Of a stretch of DNA of 64,000 nucleotides, positions 1-9,755 are shown one piece after another. The notes beneath the pieces were generated by a model. It ran no database searches and was not told where the DNA came from. It saw nothing but the letters and a program-made list of their open reading frames with translations. This stretch comes from Luteibacter rhizovicinus (GTDB lineage: Bacteria > Pseudomonadota > Gammaproteobacteria > Xanthomonadales > Rhodanobacteraceae): the NCBI RefSeq assembly GCF_004342265.1, contig NZ_SMCS01000004.1, forward strand, positions 310,001 through 374,000. Reading direction: 5' to 3'. Every line of letters begins with the position of its first letter. Within the stretch, counting starts at the first letter, position 1. A program made the position numbers and the translations under genes.

Positions 1-276
1 CAGTTCGGAAAGCACCTGGGGCATGCGCTGGAGGTCGGCGACGCGATTACGCACGTCGACACCTACCGCGATCCGCTTGCGCGGACCGTGTTCGCCGTGG
101 CTGACCGCCGCAACCAGTTGCGGCATCAGCGCGGCCGGCAGGTTGTCCACGCAATAGAACTCGAGATCCTCGAGCGCGCGCAGGGCGACCGTCTTGCCGC
201 CGCCGGACATGCCGGTCAGGACGACGAGGTGGATGGCGTCGGCGTCGACGATGGGGGTGAACGGGCTCTCGGTCAT
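1..276 (-). CDS. rapZ: RNase adapter protein RapZ (5' part only; runs off the window)
   Basis: The first 92 codons of a RapZ-type protein are present; the gene continues past the left edge. RapZ is a P-loop nucleotide-binding protein that in enterobacteria senses GlcN6P and hands small RNAs to RNase E; here the role is inferred by family. Near the start it shows the Walker A motif GMSGGGKT, followed by ALEDLEFYCVDNLP, both typical of RapZ. It starts 7 nt after the hprK stop, so the two are probably co-transcribed in the hpf-hprK-rapZ string, a PTS-regulatory cluster common in proteobacteria. Confidence 0.93.
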   Translation of the reverse strand, partial: MTESPFTPIVDADAIHLVVLTGMSGGGKTVALRALEDLEFYCVDNLPAALMPQLVAAVSHGEHGPRKRIAVGVDVRNRVADLQRMPQVLSEL

Positions 277-283
277 CGTGTCT

Positions 284-1234
284 CTACCAGGGAGGAAGCC
301 GACGCATCTGATGTGCCTGACGGTCGATGAATGTCTGGGCCGGATCGATGCCCTTGCTCTTCAGTACGTGGTTTCGCACAGCGGCCTCGACCAGCACCGA
401 CAGGTTGCGGCCGGGGGCCACGGGAATGGTGATCATCGGCACGTCGACATCGAGGACGTTGCGCCGGCTGACGTCGCCGGTGAGGCGGGTCATGGCGTCG
501 GTTTCCTCGCCGTCGCGCATCGGCTTCAGGTGAATCACGAGACGAAGGTACTTGGAGGGCTTGACCGCCGTATGACCGAACATTTCACGGATATTCAGCA
601 CGCCCAGGCCGCGCACTTCCAGCAGGTCCTGCAACAGCTCGGGGCAGGCTCCGTCGATAACGTCCGGTGCGATCAGGGTGAACTCGGTCGCATCGTCGGC
701 CACCAGACGATGGCCGCGGCTGATCAGTTCCAGCGCCAGTTCGCTCTTGCCCGAGCCCGGCCCACCGGTGATCAGGACCCCGATGGAGAAGACTTCGAGG
801 AAAACGCCGTGCAAGGTGACCCGCGGCGCAAGGGTGCGCGCGAGGTGGTATTGCAGGTACGTCAGCAGTTCGTGTCCGCGCTTGGTGCTCTGCCAGAGCG
901 GTGTGTCGGTTTCTTCCGCCACTTCGCGCAGGTCGGAAGGGATCGACTGATCTTTCGTGACGATCAGCGCGGCTGGCTGATAGGCGGCGATCTTGTGGAT
1001 CGTTTCCCAGCGCTGGCGCGAATCGAGGCCATCGAGGTAGATGAGCTCCTCGGTGCCGACGATCTGGATCTTGTTGGGATAGATGACGTTGAGATAGCCA
1101 ACCAGCGAGGGCCGGCGGCTCTGCTTCGCATTGGGCTCCAGGACGCGGGCTTCGCCACGCATGCCGGCGGCCCAGCGCAGCGCCATGCGCTCGTGCACTC
1201 CGTCGAACAGTTGTCTGGCGGTAAGCCGGTCCAC
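284..1234 (-). CDS. hprK: HPr kinase/phosphorylase
   Basis: Bifunctional serine kinase/phosphorylase of the PTS phosphocarrier HPr; cytoplasmic. The N-terminal domain (about residues 1-130) leads to the catalytic domain with the conserved LHGVFLEV histidine segment, Walker A GGPGSGKS (about 157-164) and the HPrK signature [12 protein letters not shown] place the start at a GTG at 1234 because AAAGGA lies just upstream and the resulting 316 residues match the family length; an in-frame ATG at 1324 would add 30 residues of unlikely sequence. The usual ptsN gene is not found between this gene and hpf. It is followed 7 nt later by rapZ. Confidence 0.93.
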   Translation of the reverse strand: MDRLTARQLFDGVHERMALRWAAGMRGEARVLEPNAKQSRRPSLVGYLNVIYPNKIQIVGTEELIYLDGLDSRQRWETIHKIAAYQPAALIVTKDQSIPSDLREVAEETDTPLWQSTKRGHELLTYLQYHLARTLAPRVTLHGVFLEVFSIGVLITGGPGSGKSELALELISRGHRLVADDATEFTLIAPDVIDGACPELLQDLLEVRGLGVLNIREMFGHTAVKPSKYLRLVIHLKPMRDGEETDAMTRLTGDVSRRNVLDVDVPMITIPVAPGRNLSVLVEAAVRNHVLKSKGIDPAQTFIDRQAHQMRRLPPW

Positions 1235-1341
1235 TTGGGATCCTTTGACGGCAGGTTGCGACGCCACCTGCGGCGTCGTCGTGAACCGTATTGTGCCATC
1301 AAGAGGGTTCGGCTGGCCCGGCAAGGGCCTCGGAGCCGGCG

Positions 1342-1363
1342 GGCCGCCCCGTATGGGGCGGCC
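1342..1363. repeat. Perfect inverted repeat in the hpf-hprK gap
   Basis: GGCCGCCCC, a 4-nt loop (GTAT), then GGGGCGGCC form a 9-bp perfect GC hairpin in the 142-nt gap between hpf and hprK. No T-run follows on either strand, so it is not a canonical Rho-independent terminator. It could be an mRNA processing or stabilising hairpin that separates hpf from hprK expression; this is inference. Confidence 0.5.
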
Positions 1364-1376
1364 TTGGGAGAGCGCA

Positions 1377-1697
1377 TCAACCCGCGGCGCGGGCGTTGCG
1401 GACTTCCTGATTGTGGTGATCGGTGAGTTTTTCTTTGTGCTTGCGCAACTGGTCGACCAGCTTGGCCATCATCGCATCGATGGCGACGTACATGTCGGTG
1501 CCGGTAGCCTCCGCGTGCAGGTTGTCGCCAGCGCAGGCGAGAGTTCCCGCGGCCTTTTTCTCGGCGTCGACGGAGAGGACCACGGTCAGAATTTTTATAT
1601 TCTCGAAAAGGCGTTCGAAGCGGCTGATTTGTGACTCGACTCGTTCGCGCAGAGCCGGGGTGATGTCAATGTGCTTGCCGCTGAGCTGTACTTTCAT
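1377..1697 (-). CDS. hpf: Ribosome hibernation promoting factor (short HPF/YfiA family)
   Basis: A 106-residue protein of the short HPF type, which binds the 30S subunit in stationary phase and promotes ribosome dimerisation. It opens [18 protein letters not shown], carries the central [20 protein letters not shown] segment, and has a charged C-terminus ([11 protein letters not shown]). The start is well fixed by AAGGAGG immediately upstream of the ATG at 1697; a longer in-frame extension to 1790 has no support. It lies directly downstream of rpoN, its usual position. Confidence 0.95.
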   Translation of the reverse strand: MKVQLSGKHIDITPALRERVESQISRFERLFENIKILTVVLSVDAEKKAAGTLACAGDNLHAEATGTDMYVAIDAMMAKLVDQLRKHKEKLTDHHNQEVRNARAAG

Positions 1698-1820
1698 GAC
1701 GCCTCCTTGTTGCTGAGGTTGTCGCCGTTTCGGCGACGAGGACGGAGCGGCCTTGGCCTGCTCCTCGAGCCTGAACTTATGAAGACACACTATTCGCAGT
1801 GGGGTTCCCGCAGCCGCGAT

Positions 1821-3293
1821 TCAACCGGCGCGCGTTCGTTCGCTAGAGCTTGGAATGCGAAGCGCCTCGCGGTACTTCGCTACCGTACGTCGTGCGACCT
1901 GAATGCCGCGTCGATGCAATTCCTCCGCGAGTGCCTGATCGGATAACGGGCGCCGCGGATCTTCCGCGGTAATGAGTTTGCGCAGCATGGCCTGGATGGC
2001 CGTGGCCGAGGCGCTGCCGCCGTCTTCGGTGGCCACGCCGCTGGAGAAGAAGTGTTTCAGCTCGAACGTGCCGCGCGGCGTGTGCAGGTATTTCCGCGTG
2101 GTGACGCGCGAGATGGTGGATTCGTGCATGCCGACTTCTTCGGCGACCTCGCGCAGCACCAGCGGGTGCATGGCCTCGGGGCCGTAATCGAGGAAGGCGC
2201 TCTGCCTGCGGACGATGACTTCCGCGACCTTCTGCAATGTTTCGGCACGCGACTGGAGGCTTTTCAGCAGCCAACGGGCTTCCTGGAGCTGGCCCTTCAT
2301 CCATGTGGCGTCGTCGCCGCGTGCGCGTGCGATGAGGTTGCAATAGTGCTGGTTCAGGCCAAGGCGCGGCTGTGCGTCGGCATTCAGACTGACGTGCCAA
2401 CGGCCGTTGTCGCGCCGCGCGTATACGTCGGGTGCGACATATTCCACGGGCGTGGCGTCCAGCGCCGCGCCGGGGCGTGGATCAAGGCTGCGGATGAGCG
2501 CTGCCGCGGTGGCGGTTTCGTCTTCGCCAGCGCGCATGCGACGTGCAATCTTGGCGATATCGTTGCGTGCGAGCAGTTCGAGGTCTTCCCCGACGATGCG
2601 GATCGCCAGGTCGCGTTGAGGTACGTCCGGTGCGAATTGCAACAGCTGGGCCAGCAGGCAGTCCTTGAGGTTGAGGCTGGCGACACCGGTGGGATCGAAC
2701 CGCTGCACGCGTTGACGCACGGCGTCGATTTCGTCGTTGCTCGCATTCAGTCCTGCGGGCAGCGCGGCTGCGACGGCTTCGATACCTTCATGCAGGTAAC
2801 CGTCTTCGTCGAGCGCGTGAATGATCGCCGTGGCGATCGCGGCATCGCGCGGATTGAACTGCGACAGATTGAGTTGCCATTCCAGGTGTTGCTGGAGGTT
2901 TTCGGGAGCGGCGTTCTGGGGTTCGAATCCGTCGTCGTCGGTTGATCCGTTGCGCGACGGTGCGCCGGCATAATCGCCGGAATCGCTGTGCGTGCGTTCG
3001 TCGTCCCATTCCGGTGCGACGTCTTCGCTGGACGCACTGGCGGGTTCTTCGTCTTTCTTCGCCTTGGCCGTCGGTTCATCGCGCGCCACGAATTCGGGCG
3101 CCTCGAACTCGGTGTCGTCCGCTTCTTCCGCTTCGGCGTCTTCCGCGAATTCCAGCAACGGATTGCTTTCGGCGATCTGGCGCAGTTCAGCCTCCAGCTC
3201 CAACTGCGACAGTTGCAGTAGCCGGATGGCTTGTTGCAGCTGTGGCGTCAGGGTGAGCTGCTGGTGAAGGCGAAACTGGAGTCCGGGTTTCAT
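1821..3293 (-). CDS. rpoN: RNA polymerase sigma-54 factor
   Basis: Sigma-54 directs core polymerase to -24/-12 promoters and needs an AAA+ activator. All family regions are visible in 490 residues: the N-terminal Leu/Gln-rich activator-response region (LTLTPQLQQAIRLLQLSQLE), a long acidic linker (about 45-130), the core-binding and HTH regions, and the C-terminal RpoN box ARRTVAKYRE near residue 475. It sits between lptB and hpf, as in many gammaproteobacteria. Sigma-54-type promoters occur at 54079-54094 and 55266-55281 in this window, so flagellar genes are probable targets. Confidence 0.97.
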   Translation of the reverse strand: MKPGLQFRLHQQLTLTPQLQQAIRLLQLSQLELEAELRQIAESNPLLEFAEDAEAEEADDTEFEAPEFVARDEPTAKAKKDEEPASASSEDVAPEWDDERTHSDSGDYAGAPSRNGSTDDDGFEPQNAAPENLQQHLEWQLNLSQFNPRDAAIATAIIHALDEDGYLHEGIEAVAAALPAGLNASNDEIDAVRQRVQRFDPTGVASLNLKDCLLAQLLQFAPDVPQRDLAIRIVGEDLELLARNDIAKIARRMRAGEDETATAAALIRSLDPRPGAALDATPVEYVAPDVYARRDNGRWHVSLNADAQPRLGLNQHYCNLIARARGDDATWMKGQLQEARWLLKSLQSRAETLQKVAEVIVRRQSAFLDYGPEAMHPLVLREVAEEVGMHESTISRVTTRKYLHTPRGTFELKHFFSSGVATEDGGSASATAIQAMLRKLITAEDPRRPLSDQALAEELHRRGIQVARRTVAKYREALRIPSSSERTRAG

Positions 3294-3441
3294 ACCTGCC
3301 GTACGTGAGTCGTCAAAGGCATCCTAACCCCTCGCGAAGGCCCGGACCAGCGGGAAGTCGACGCTGCCTGGATGCGGGCGCGTCCGACATGGGTAGGGCG
3401 ATCCGCGCGCGCACCGGAAGGCGCGCGGGTGCTGACCGGGA

Positions 3442-4161
3442 TCAGATCTTGAACTCGCGGCCGAGGTAAACCTCGCGGACCTTTTCGTCGGAGAGGATGT
3501 GCTGGGGCGTGCCCCGGGACAGCACCTCGCCGTCGTTCAGGATGTACGCGCGATCGCAGATACCAAGTGTTTCGCGAACGTTATGGTCGGTAATCAGCAC
3601 ACCGATGCCGCGTTCCTTCAGGTGTCGCACGATGCGCTGGATTTCGCCGACGGAAATCGGGTCGACGCCCGCGAACGGCTCGTCGAGCAGCATGTAACGG
3701 GGACGTGCAGCCAGGGCGCGGGCGATCTCGACGCGACGGCGCTCGCCACCGGAGAGACTGATGCCCTTCTGATCGGCGATGTGACTGATTTTCAACTCGT
3801 CGAGCAGGCTTTCCAGCTCGTCGTTGCGCTGTTTCTGGCTCAGGCCGTCGCGCAGTTCCAGCACCGCGAGGATGTTGTCCGACACGCTCAGGCGACGGAA
3901 CACCGAGGCTTCCTGCGGCAGGTAACCGATGCCCAGCTTGGCGCGGGAATGCATGGGCAGTCCCGTGATGTCCTGCTGGTCGAGCTTGATCACGCCGGCA
4001 TCGGCCTGGATCAGGCCCACCACCATGTAAAAACAGGTGGTTTTGCCGGCGCCGTTCGGGCCGAGCAGGCCCACTACCTCGCCCTCGCGGATGGAGAAGC
4101 CGAAATCGCGTACTACCTGGCGCGAACGAAAGCGCTTCTGCAGGCCTTGGGCTGAAAGCAT
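3442..4161 (-). CDS. lptB: Lipopolysaccharide export ABC transporter ATPase
   Basis: Cytoplasmic ATPase that powers LptFG extraction of LPS from the inner membrane. The 239-residue protein has Walker [10 protein letters not shown] (about 35-43), Q-loop region [11 protein letters not shown], signature LSGGERRR, Walker [14 protein letters not shown] and a switch histidine in [10 protein letters not shown], with the C-terminal VYLGREFKI typical of LptB. It begins 2 nt after the lptA stop, so lptC-lptA-lptB form one translational unit. Confidence 0.97.
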   Translation of the reverse strand: MLSAQGLQKRFRSRQVVRDFGFSIREGEVVGLLGPNGAGKTTCFYMVVGLIQADAGVIKLDQQDITGLPMHSRAKLGIGYLPQEASVFRRLSVSDNILAVLELRDGLSQKQRNDELESLLDELKISHIADQKGISLSGGERRRVEIARALAARPRYMLLDEPFAGVDPISVGEIQRIVRHLKERGIGVLITDHNVRETLGICDRAYILNDGEVLSRGTPQHILSDEKVREVYLGREFKI

Positions 4162-4163
4162 CG

Positions 4164-4784
4164 TCAGGGTTTCTTCGGGGGAGTGGCGGGTGTGGCGGGA
4201 GTCGCGGCGGGCTTGGCGGGAGCCGCTCCGGGTTTGGGCTTGGGCTGGAAGTTCATGACGACGACGCCTTCGCCGTTGCTTTCGCCCTTCATCGTGCTGT
4301 CGTCGGTGTTGTAAGTGAGTTTGTCACCTGCGGCATCGCCCTTGTTGGGTTGCTTCACGCTGGCGTTGCCCGTGAGGATGGCAACGCCCGACGTGGCCGG
4401 CGCGGTCTTCGTGGCGTCGGTGCCGGGCTTGTAGTCGATGTTGTTGGCGTGGCCATCCATCGGCTGGTCGGTGTCGTCGAGCTGATGGATGGTCGCAGGG
4501 TTACCGTCGATCACGACGCGCGTGATCGAGTTGTCGGCATCCGTATAAACGGTGGCTTTGGATCCGGTGACCTTCAGCGTGCCCTGGGTCATCACGACGT
4601 TGGTCGTGAATATCTGGATGCCGTTGGGCTGCTGCGATCCGTCGAAGGACTTCGACGTGACGTTGGCTGCCTGCTCGCGATCGCTCTTCTTGGCGGCCGC
4701 TGGCATGGAAGCGAGCAGTCCGATGCCGAGCAGGGCGAGCAGGACGTTAGCGCTTGCGCGGCTGGAACGTGCTGTGGACGTCAT
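4164..4784 (-). CDS. lptA: Lipopolysaccharide transport periplasmic protein
   Basis: LptA forms the periplasmic beta-jellyroll bridge that carries LPS between LptC and LptD. Starting at the ATG at 4784 gives a signal peptide (hydrophobic [14 protein letters not shown] then AAAKK cleavage region) and an OstA-like domain with [20 protein letters not shown] and [13 protein letters not shown]. The C-terminus is Pro/Ala/Lys-rich (last about 35 residues), a low-complexity tail. The gene overlaps the 3' end of lptC by 38 nt. Confidence 0.93.
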   Translation of the reverse strand: MTSTARSSRASANVLLALLGIGLLASMPAAAKKSDREQAANVTSKSFDGSQQPNGIQIFTTNVVMTQGTLKVTGSKATVYTDADNSITRVVIDGNPATIHQLDDTDQPMDGHANNIDYKPGTDATKTAPATSGVAILTGNASVKQPNKGDAAGDKLTYNTDDSTMKGESNGEGVVVMNFQPKPKPGAAPAKPAATPATPATPPKKP

Positions 4785-5352
4785 CGAGTAGCTCCAGGTG
4801 CTTGGTGTCGAGATTGGCGCGCATGCCAATGCCGCTCATTGTAGATGTTCCCTGCACGATCTGCGCCGCCTCGTCGGTTTCCAGGCGGTTCTCCTTCGGC
4901 CATGCGGTGACCTCGGACGTGGTGATATGCGCGGCCTGGGTGTTTTCGAAGGCTGGCCGCGCCATGAACACCTTGCCTTGCAGCTTCAGCAGGCTGCCGT
5001 CCTTGTTCACCCAGCCGTACTGGGAGTTGCCTTTCCAGGGCGGCGTATGGGGCGCATCGGGTTTGGTCGACGGCAGCACGAAATCGGGCGCGTTGATGTA
5101 CAGCGATTCGTCGCCTTCGCGGCGCTCCAGATGAGGTGCAATCAGCTGAAAACTGGGCTTGCCAAGCTCGTTATACGAGTCGAGCGTGAAATTCTTCAGC
5201 GTATAGCCCGAACGCGGGGGGCCGACGAAGTCGTTTTTCTTGGGTTCCGGCGCGACCCAGTAATAGAGCAGCACGCTTACGCCGAGCGCCCCGGCAAGGA
5301 CGAGCCCGATCGTGGTGCTGCTGCGGTCGCGCAGGAGGTTGAGAACGCTCAC
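4747..5352 (-). CDS. lptC: LPS export ABC transporter periplasmic protein LptC
   Basis: LptC is the bitopic inner-membrane subunit that receives LPS from LptB2FG and passes it to LptA. The 201-residue product has one N-terminal membrane segment (about 13-32, ending LLYYWVAPEP) and a periplasmic LptC fold (YTLKNFTLDSYNELG, LERREGDESLYI). It starts with GTG inside a GTGA overlap with the kdsC stop codon, which suggests translational coupling. Its 3' end overlaps lptA by 38 nt. Confidence 0.93.
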   Translation of the reverse strand: MSVLNLLRDRSSTTIGLVLAGALGVSVLLYYWVAPEPKKNDFVGPPRSGYTLKNFTLDSYNELGKPSFQLIAPHLERREGDESLYINAPDFVLPSTKPDAPHTPPWKGNSQYGWVNKDGSLLKLQGKVFMARPAFENTQAAHITTSEVTAWPKENRLETDEAAQIVQGTSTMSGIGMRANLDTKHLELLDDVHSTFQPRKR

Positions 5353-5897
5353 AGCCAGCGTTCCAGCTCGGCGGCAGCCTTGCCCTGGGCCGCGAGAATC
5401 ATGTCGCAGACTTCGCGGGCCGCGCCGTAGCCGCCCGAGAGATTGGTGCGCCAGTGGGCCCGCTCGGCCACCCAGGGGTGCGCATTGGCGACGGCGATGG
5501 CCAGGCCGGAGATGCCCATGGCGGGCAGGTCGGGCAGGTCGTCGCCGACAAAGGCCACTTGTTCGGGTGTCAGTCCCAGGGCCTCGATCAGCTGCCGGAG
5601 ACAGCCGCGCTTGTCCTTCTGGCCCTGATAGACATGCGCGATATCGAGTTCCTCGGCACGCAGCGCCACCGGATGGCTGATGCGGGCGGTGATGATCGCC
5701 ACGTGCACGCCGTTGGCCTGCAGGCGCTTGAGGCCCAGCCCGTCGTGGACATGGAACACCTTGGTTTCGCGACCATCCTCGGCGTACCAGAGCCGGCCAT
5801 CGGTAAGCGTGCCATCGACGTCGAAAACCACCAGGCGCACCTGCGCCGCACGTGCGGTCACGTCGGCGGGAACATCGATGTAGTGCTTATATGACAT
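5349..5897 (-). CDS. kdsC: 3-deoxy-D-manno-octulosonate 8-phosphate phosphatase
   Basis: HAD-superfamily phosphatase that dephosphorylates Kdo-8-P in Kdo (LPS inner core) synthesis. The catalytic HAD motif I is VVFDVDGTLTDGRLWY (about residues 27-42); motif II Thr lies in VAIITARIS and the motif IV acidic patch is FVGDDLPDLP. No cap domain, as expected for the C0 tetrameric KdsC type; 182 residues is normal. It is flanked by kdsD upstream and lptC downstream, the standard LPS gene order. Confidence 0.96.
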   Translation of the reverse strand: MSYKHYIDVPADVTARAAQVRLVVFDVDGTLTDGRLWYAEDGRETKVFHVHDGLGLKRLQANGVHVAIITARISHPVALRAEELDIAHVYQGQKDKRGCLRQLIEALGLTPEQVAFVGDDLPDLPAMGISGLAIAVANAHPWVAERAHWRTNLSGGYGAAREVCDMILAAQGKAAAELERWL

Positions 5898-5967
5898 GGG
5901 GCAGGTTGCTCGAAGGTACGGTGCCGCCGCGGCGCGAGAGCCGCCGCGGGCATAACCGATGGCCGAT

Positions 5968-7008
5968 TCAGACTACGCGGGCGCGGAGCAGGTCGTGAAT
6001 ATTGAGGGCGCCGACGACACGCTGTTCCGCGTCGACCACGAGCAGCGCGTGGATCTGGTGTTGTTCCATCAGCTGCGCCGCTTCGACAGCCAGCTTGTCC
6101 GAGCCGATGGTCTTGGGACCGCGGGTCATCAGTTCCGCCACGGTCGCACCGCGCAGATCGACGCCATCGTCGTCGAGGGCGCGTCGCAGATCGCCATCGG
6201 TGAAGACGCCCAGCAGGTGCCCTTCGGCGTCGACCACGGCGGTCATGCCGAGGTGTTTACGGGTCATTTCGACCAGGGCCTGGGTCAGGCTGGCATCCGG
6301 ACCGACCCTCGGCACGTCTTCGCCCGAGTGCATGACGTCGGCGATATGCAGCAACAGGCGGCGCCCGAGGCTACCGGCGGGGTGCGACCGCGCGAAATCG
6401 TCGGCCGTGAAGCCGCGCGCTTCCAGCAGGGCGATCGCCAGCGCGTCGCCTACGACCAGCGCGGCCGTGGTGCTGGCGGTTGGGGCCAGTCCTAGCGGGC
6501 AGGCTTCCGAGGGGATGCCCGCGTCCAGATTCACGTTGGCCTGGCTGGCCAATGAGGATTTCGGACTGCCCGTGATCGAGATCATCGGAATGCCCTGGCG
6601 CTTGATCGCGGGCAGGATGAAGAGCAGCTCGTCCGTTTCGCCCGAATAGGAGATGGCGAGCAGGATGTCGTCGGGCATGATCATGCCCAGATCGCCATGA
6701 CTGGCCTCGCCCGGGTGGACGAAGAAAGCCGGCGTACCCGTGGAGGCCAGCGTGGCGGCGATTTTCCGGGCGATATGACCCGATTTCCCCATGCCGGACA
6801 CGACGATGCGGCCCTTGCACCCCAGGATGAGGTGGCAGGCTTCGACGAACGAAGCGTCGATACGCGATTCCAGAGCCCGGATGGCGGCGGCTTCGGTGGC
6901 GATTACCGTGCGTGCGCTACGCACCACGGCATCGGCGTTGACGACTGTGGGTTTAACGGGCGTTGCGATACGGGCGTTCATGCGGTCTCGTTGCCTTAAG
7001 GCGTCCAT
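5968..7008 (-). CDS. kdsD: D-arabinose-5-phosphate isomerase (KdsD/KpsF)
   Basis: Converts ribulose-5-P to arabinose-5-P, the first step of Kdo synthesis. An N-terminal SIS domain (about 50-190) shows GRIVVSGMGKSGHIARKIA and the HPGEASHGDLGMI active-site region; two CBS domains follow (about 215-340), with VLGVFTDGDLRR-type ends. Two starts are possible: ATG 7008 (346 residues) and ATG 6981 (337 residues, with AAGG upstream); the second fits the family length slightly better. It is divergent from ibaG across about 125 nt that must hold both promoters. Confidence 0.94.
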   Translation of the reverse strand: MDALRQRDRMNARIATPVKPTVVNADAVVRSARTVIATEAAAIRALESRIDASFVEACHLILGCKGRIVVSGMGKSGHIARKIAATLASTGTPAFFVHPGEASHGDLGMIMPDDILLAISYSGETDELLFILPAIKRQGIPMISITGSPKSSLASQANVNLDAGIPSEACPLGLAPTASTTAALVVGDALAIALLEARGFTADDFARSHPAGSLGRRLLLHIADVMHSGEDVPRVGPDASLTQALVEMTRKHLGMTAVVDAEGHLLGVFTDGDLRRALDDDGVDLRGATVAELMTRGPKTIGSDKLAVEAAQLMEQHQIHALLVVDAEQRVVGALNIHDLLRARVV

Positions 7009-7134
7009 TTCTGCGACACCGGATTTCCATTACCATTACATATTCTCATTTTATCGTCGCTGCCATCGACCGGTGGTTCAGGGTTCGTTTCGAATCCCCC
7101 CGGCAAAAAGGCCGACCCCCATTCCGGAGATTTC

Positions 7135-7374
7135 ATGGACGCTGCCCGTATCCAGGCATTGATCGAAAGCGGCCTGCCCGGCGCCCGGGCGGACGTACGC
7201 GGCGAAGATGGCGTTCATTTCGAGGCCGATGTGGTCGCCGAACAGTTCGCCGGCAAGCTGCCGCTGGCGCGTCATCGTCTGGTTTACGCCACTCTTGGCG
7301 ACCTCATGGGCGGCGCGATCCACGCGCTCGGCCTGAAAACACTCACTCCGGAAGAGGCTGCCGCGCGCCGCTGA
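7135..7374 (+). CDS. ibaG: BolA-family protein, IbaG type
   Basis: A 79-residue BolA-like protein. The family partners with monothiol glutaredoxins and [2Fe-2S] clusters; IbaG in E. coli is linked to acid stress and envelope homeostasis. The conserved helix-turn PLARHRLVYATLGDLMGG and the preceding DGVHFEADVV are visible. GGAG sits 7 nt before the ATG. It is 42 nt upstream of murA, the typical ibaG-murA pairing. Confidence 0.92.
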   Translation: MDAARIQALIESGLPGARADVRGEDGVHFEADVVAEQFAGKLPLARHRLVYATLGDLMGGAIHALGLKTLTPEEAAARR

Positions 7375-8676
<1,302 letters not shown>

Positions 8677-8679
8677 AAT

Positions 8680-8818
8680 TGTAGGAGCCCGCTTGCGGGC
8701 GAAAGCCAACGTAGCAGCGATGCTGTGCGTGACATCCGCAGCCCATAGATCTGGCTCGCGGATGTGAGCATCCGTCTTCCTCGCTCCGTTGGCTTTCGCC
8801 CGCAAGCGGGCTCCTACA
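8680..8818. repeat. REPIN-like element 1 (139 nt, 32-bp inverted ends)
   Basis: The ends are perfect 32-bp inverted repeats: TGTAGGAGCCCGCTTGCGGG continuing to GCCAACG at 8680-8711, and its exact reverse complement at 8787-8818. Each arm contains its own small hairpin (CCCGCTTGCGGG). The 75-nt interior is clearly related to that of the element at 9603-9755, sharing CATCCGCAGCCC, TAGATC, GGCTCGCG and GTGAGCATCCGT. This is the layout of REP doublets mobilised by RAYT transposases. No RAYT gene is in the window. Confidence 0.85.
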
Positions 8819-8834
8819 GCAGTAGCGCGTCGCG

Positions 8835-9548
8835 CTACTTGCCCGAATAACTGACCAGCTGCATCGTCAGGTTACCGCCGTCTTTCTGCGCCAGCTTTAC
8901 CGGTACGGGAAATTTCGCCGGCACGTACCAGGCGTTGAAGCCGCGATCGGCATCGACGCGGTCGATGCGCACCGCATCGAACGAACCCGCGGGCACCTGC
9001 ACTTTTTCCTTGCCCGATACCTTGAATTGTTGGTTCTCGACTTCCTGCTTCACGGCGACCGGAAGCGCGATCTGCTGATGGCCGGCGCGTAGCGCGACGC
9101 CCAGGGCGAGGGGCAGGGTATTGCGCTCGACCATACCGGGCGTGGCGGCATAGCCGAAGCTCTTGCCGTTGTCGTCCACGCTGACCTGCTTGCTGTTCCA
9201 GTCGACCTTGAGATGACGCTGCTTCGACTTGATCGACGCGGTCATGCTGTAGTCGTAGCTGACGGCTTCGGGCACCAGGCTGGACCAGCGGAAATGCGAA
9301 ACCTCGTCGACATTGGCGCCGAGCATGGCGGCCAGGCCCGAGGTGCCCTTCGTGCTGTTGGCGTATTCGAACTGACCGCCGCTGGTGGCCTTCAGGGTGA
9401 CCGTGGCTTCGCCGAGCGGCTCGCCGTCCTTCAGGACCTGGTAGGTGGCGGTGAACGCCTTCGGTACAGTGTCGGCGGCCATGGCCGAACCGGCGACAAG
9501 AGCGAGGGCGAGGGCGGTACTGCGGAGGAGGCGGGATGAGATAGTCAT
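8835..9548 (-). CDS. DUF3108 periplasmic protein
   Basis: About 237 residues with a signal peptide (ALALALVAGSAMA then ADTVP) and a DUF3108-type body: FTATYQVLKDGEPLGEATV near the start, and late VPAGSFDAVRIDR followed by FNAWYVPAKFPVPVKL. The function of the family is unknown; members are secreted and beta-rich. The start at 9548 is chosen for the signal peptide; the open frame to 9701 only reads through the REPIN-like element. The gene is bracketed by two REPIN-like elements and probably monocistronic. Confidence 0.85.
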   Translation of the reverse strand: MTISSRLLRSTALALALVAGSAMAADTVPKAFTATYQVLKDGEPLGEATVTLKATSGGQFEYANSTKGTSGLAAMLGANVDEVSHFRWSSLVPEAVSYDYSMTASIKSKQRHLKVDWNSKQVSVDDNGKSFGYAATPGMVERNTLPLALGVALRAGHQQIALPVAVKQEVENQQFKVSGKEKVQVPAGSFDAVRIDRVDADRGFNAWYVPAKFPVPVKLAQKDGGNLTMQLVSYSGK

Positions 9549-9602
9549 GGGCCCGAGTTTAGCCCGCGATGCTGAACGATGGCGTAGGGCGTGGCGCAGG
9601 AG

Positions 9603-9755
9603 CGCTCTCTGTAGGAGCCCGCTTGCGGGCGAAAGCCAACGAAGCGGTGACGATGTGGTTTGCATCCGCAGCCCGTAGATCGGGCTCGCGAAGGTGAGCA
9701 TCCGTTTTCCTCGCCCTGTTGGCTTTCGCCCGCAAGCGGGCTCCTACAGAGAGCG
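9603..9755. repeat. REPIN-like element 2 (38-bp perfect inverted ends)
   Basis: Arms of 38 bp, 9603-9640 and 9718-9755, are exact inverted copies: CGCTCTCT plus the same GTAGGAGCCCGCTTGCGGGC core as element 1, ending GCCAAC. The interior (9641-9717) holds AGCCC-GTAGATC-GGGCT, a further small hairpin, and matches element 1 closely. The right arm runs into purN: the TAG stop of purN (9744-9746, read leftward) is the TAG of the arm's GTAGGAG sequence. Confidence 0.87.

Noticed and set aside
3294..3441. GC-rich hairpin between rpoN and lptB
   Set aside because: GCGCGC-rich segments can fold but no clean stem with a T-run is present; not called a terminator.
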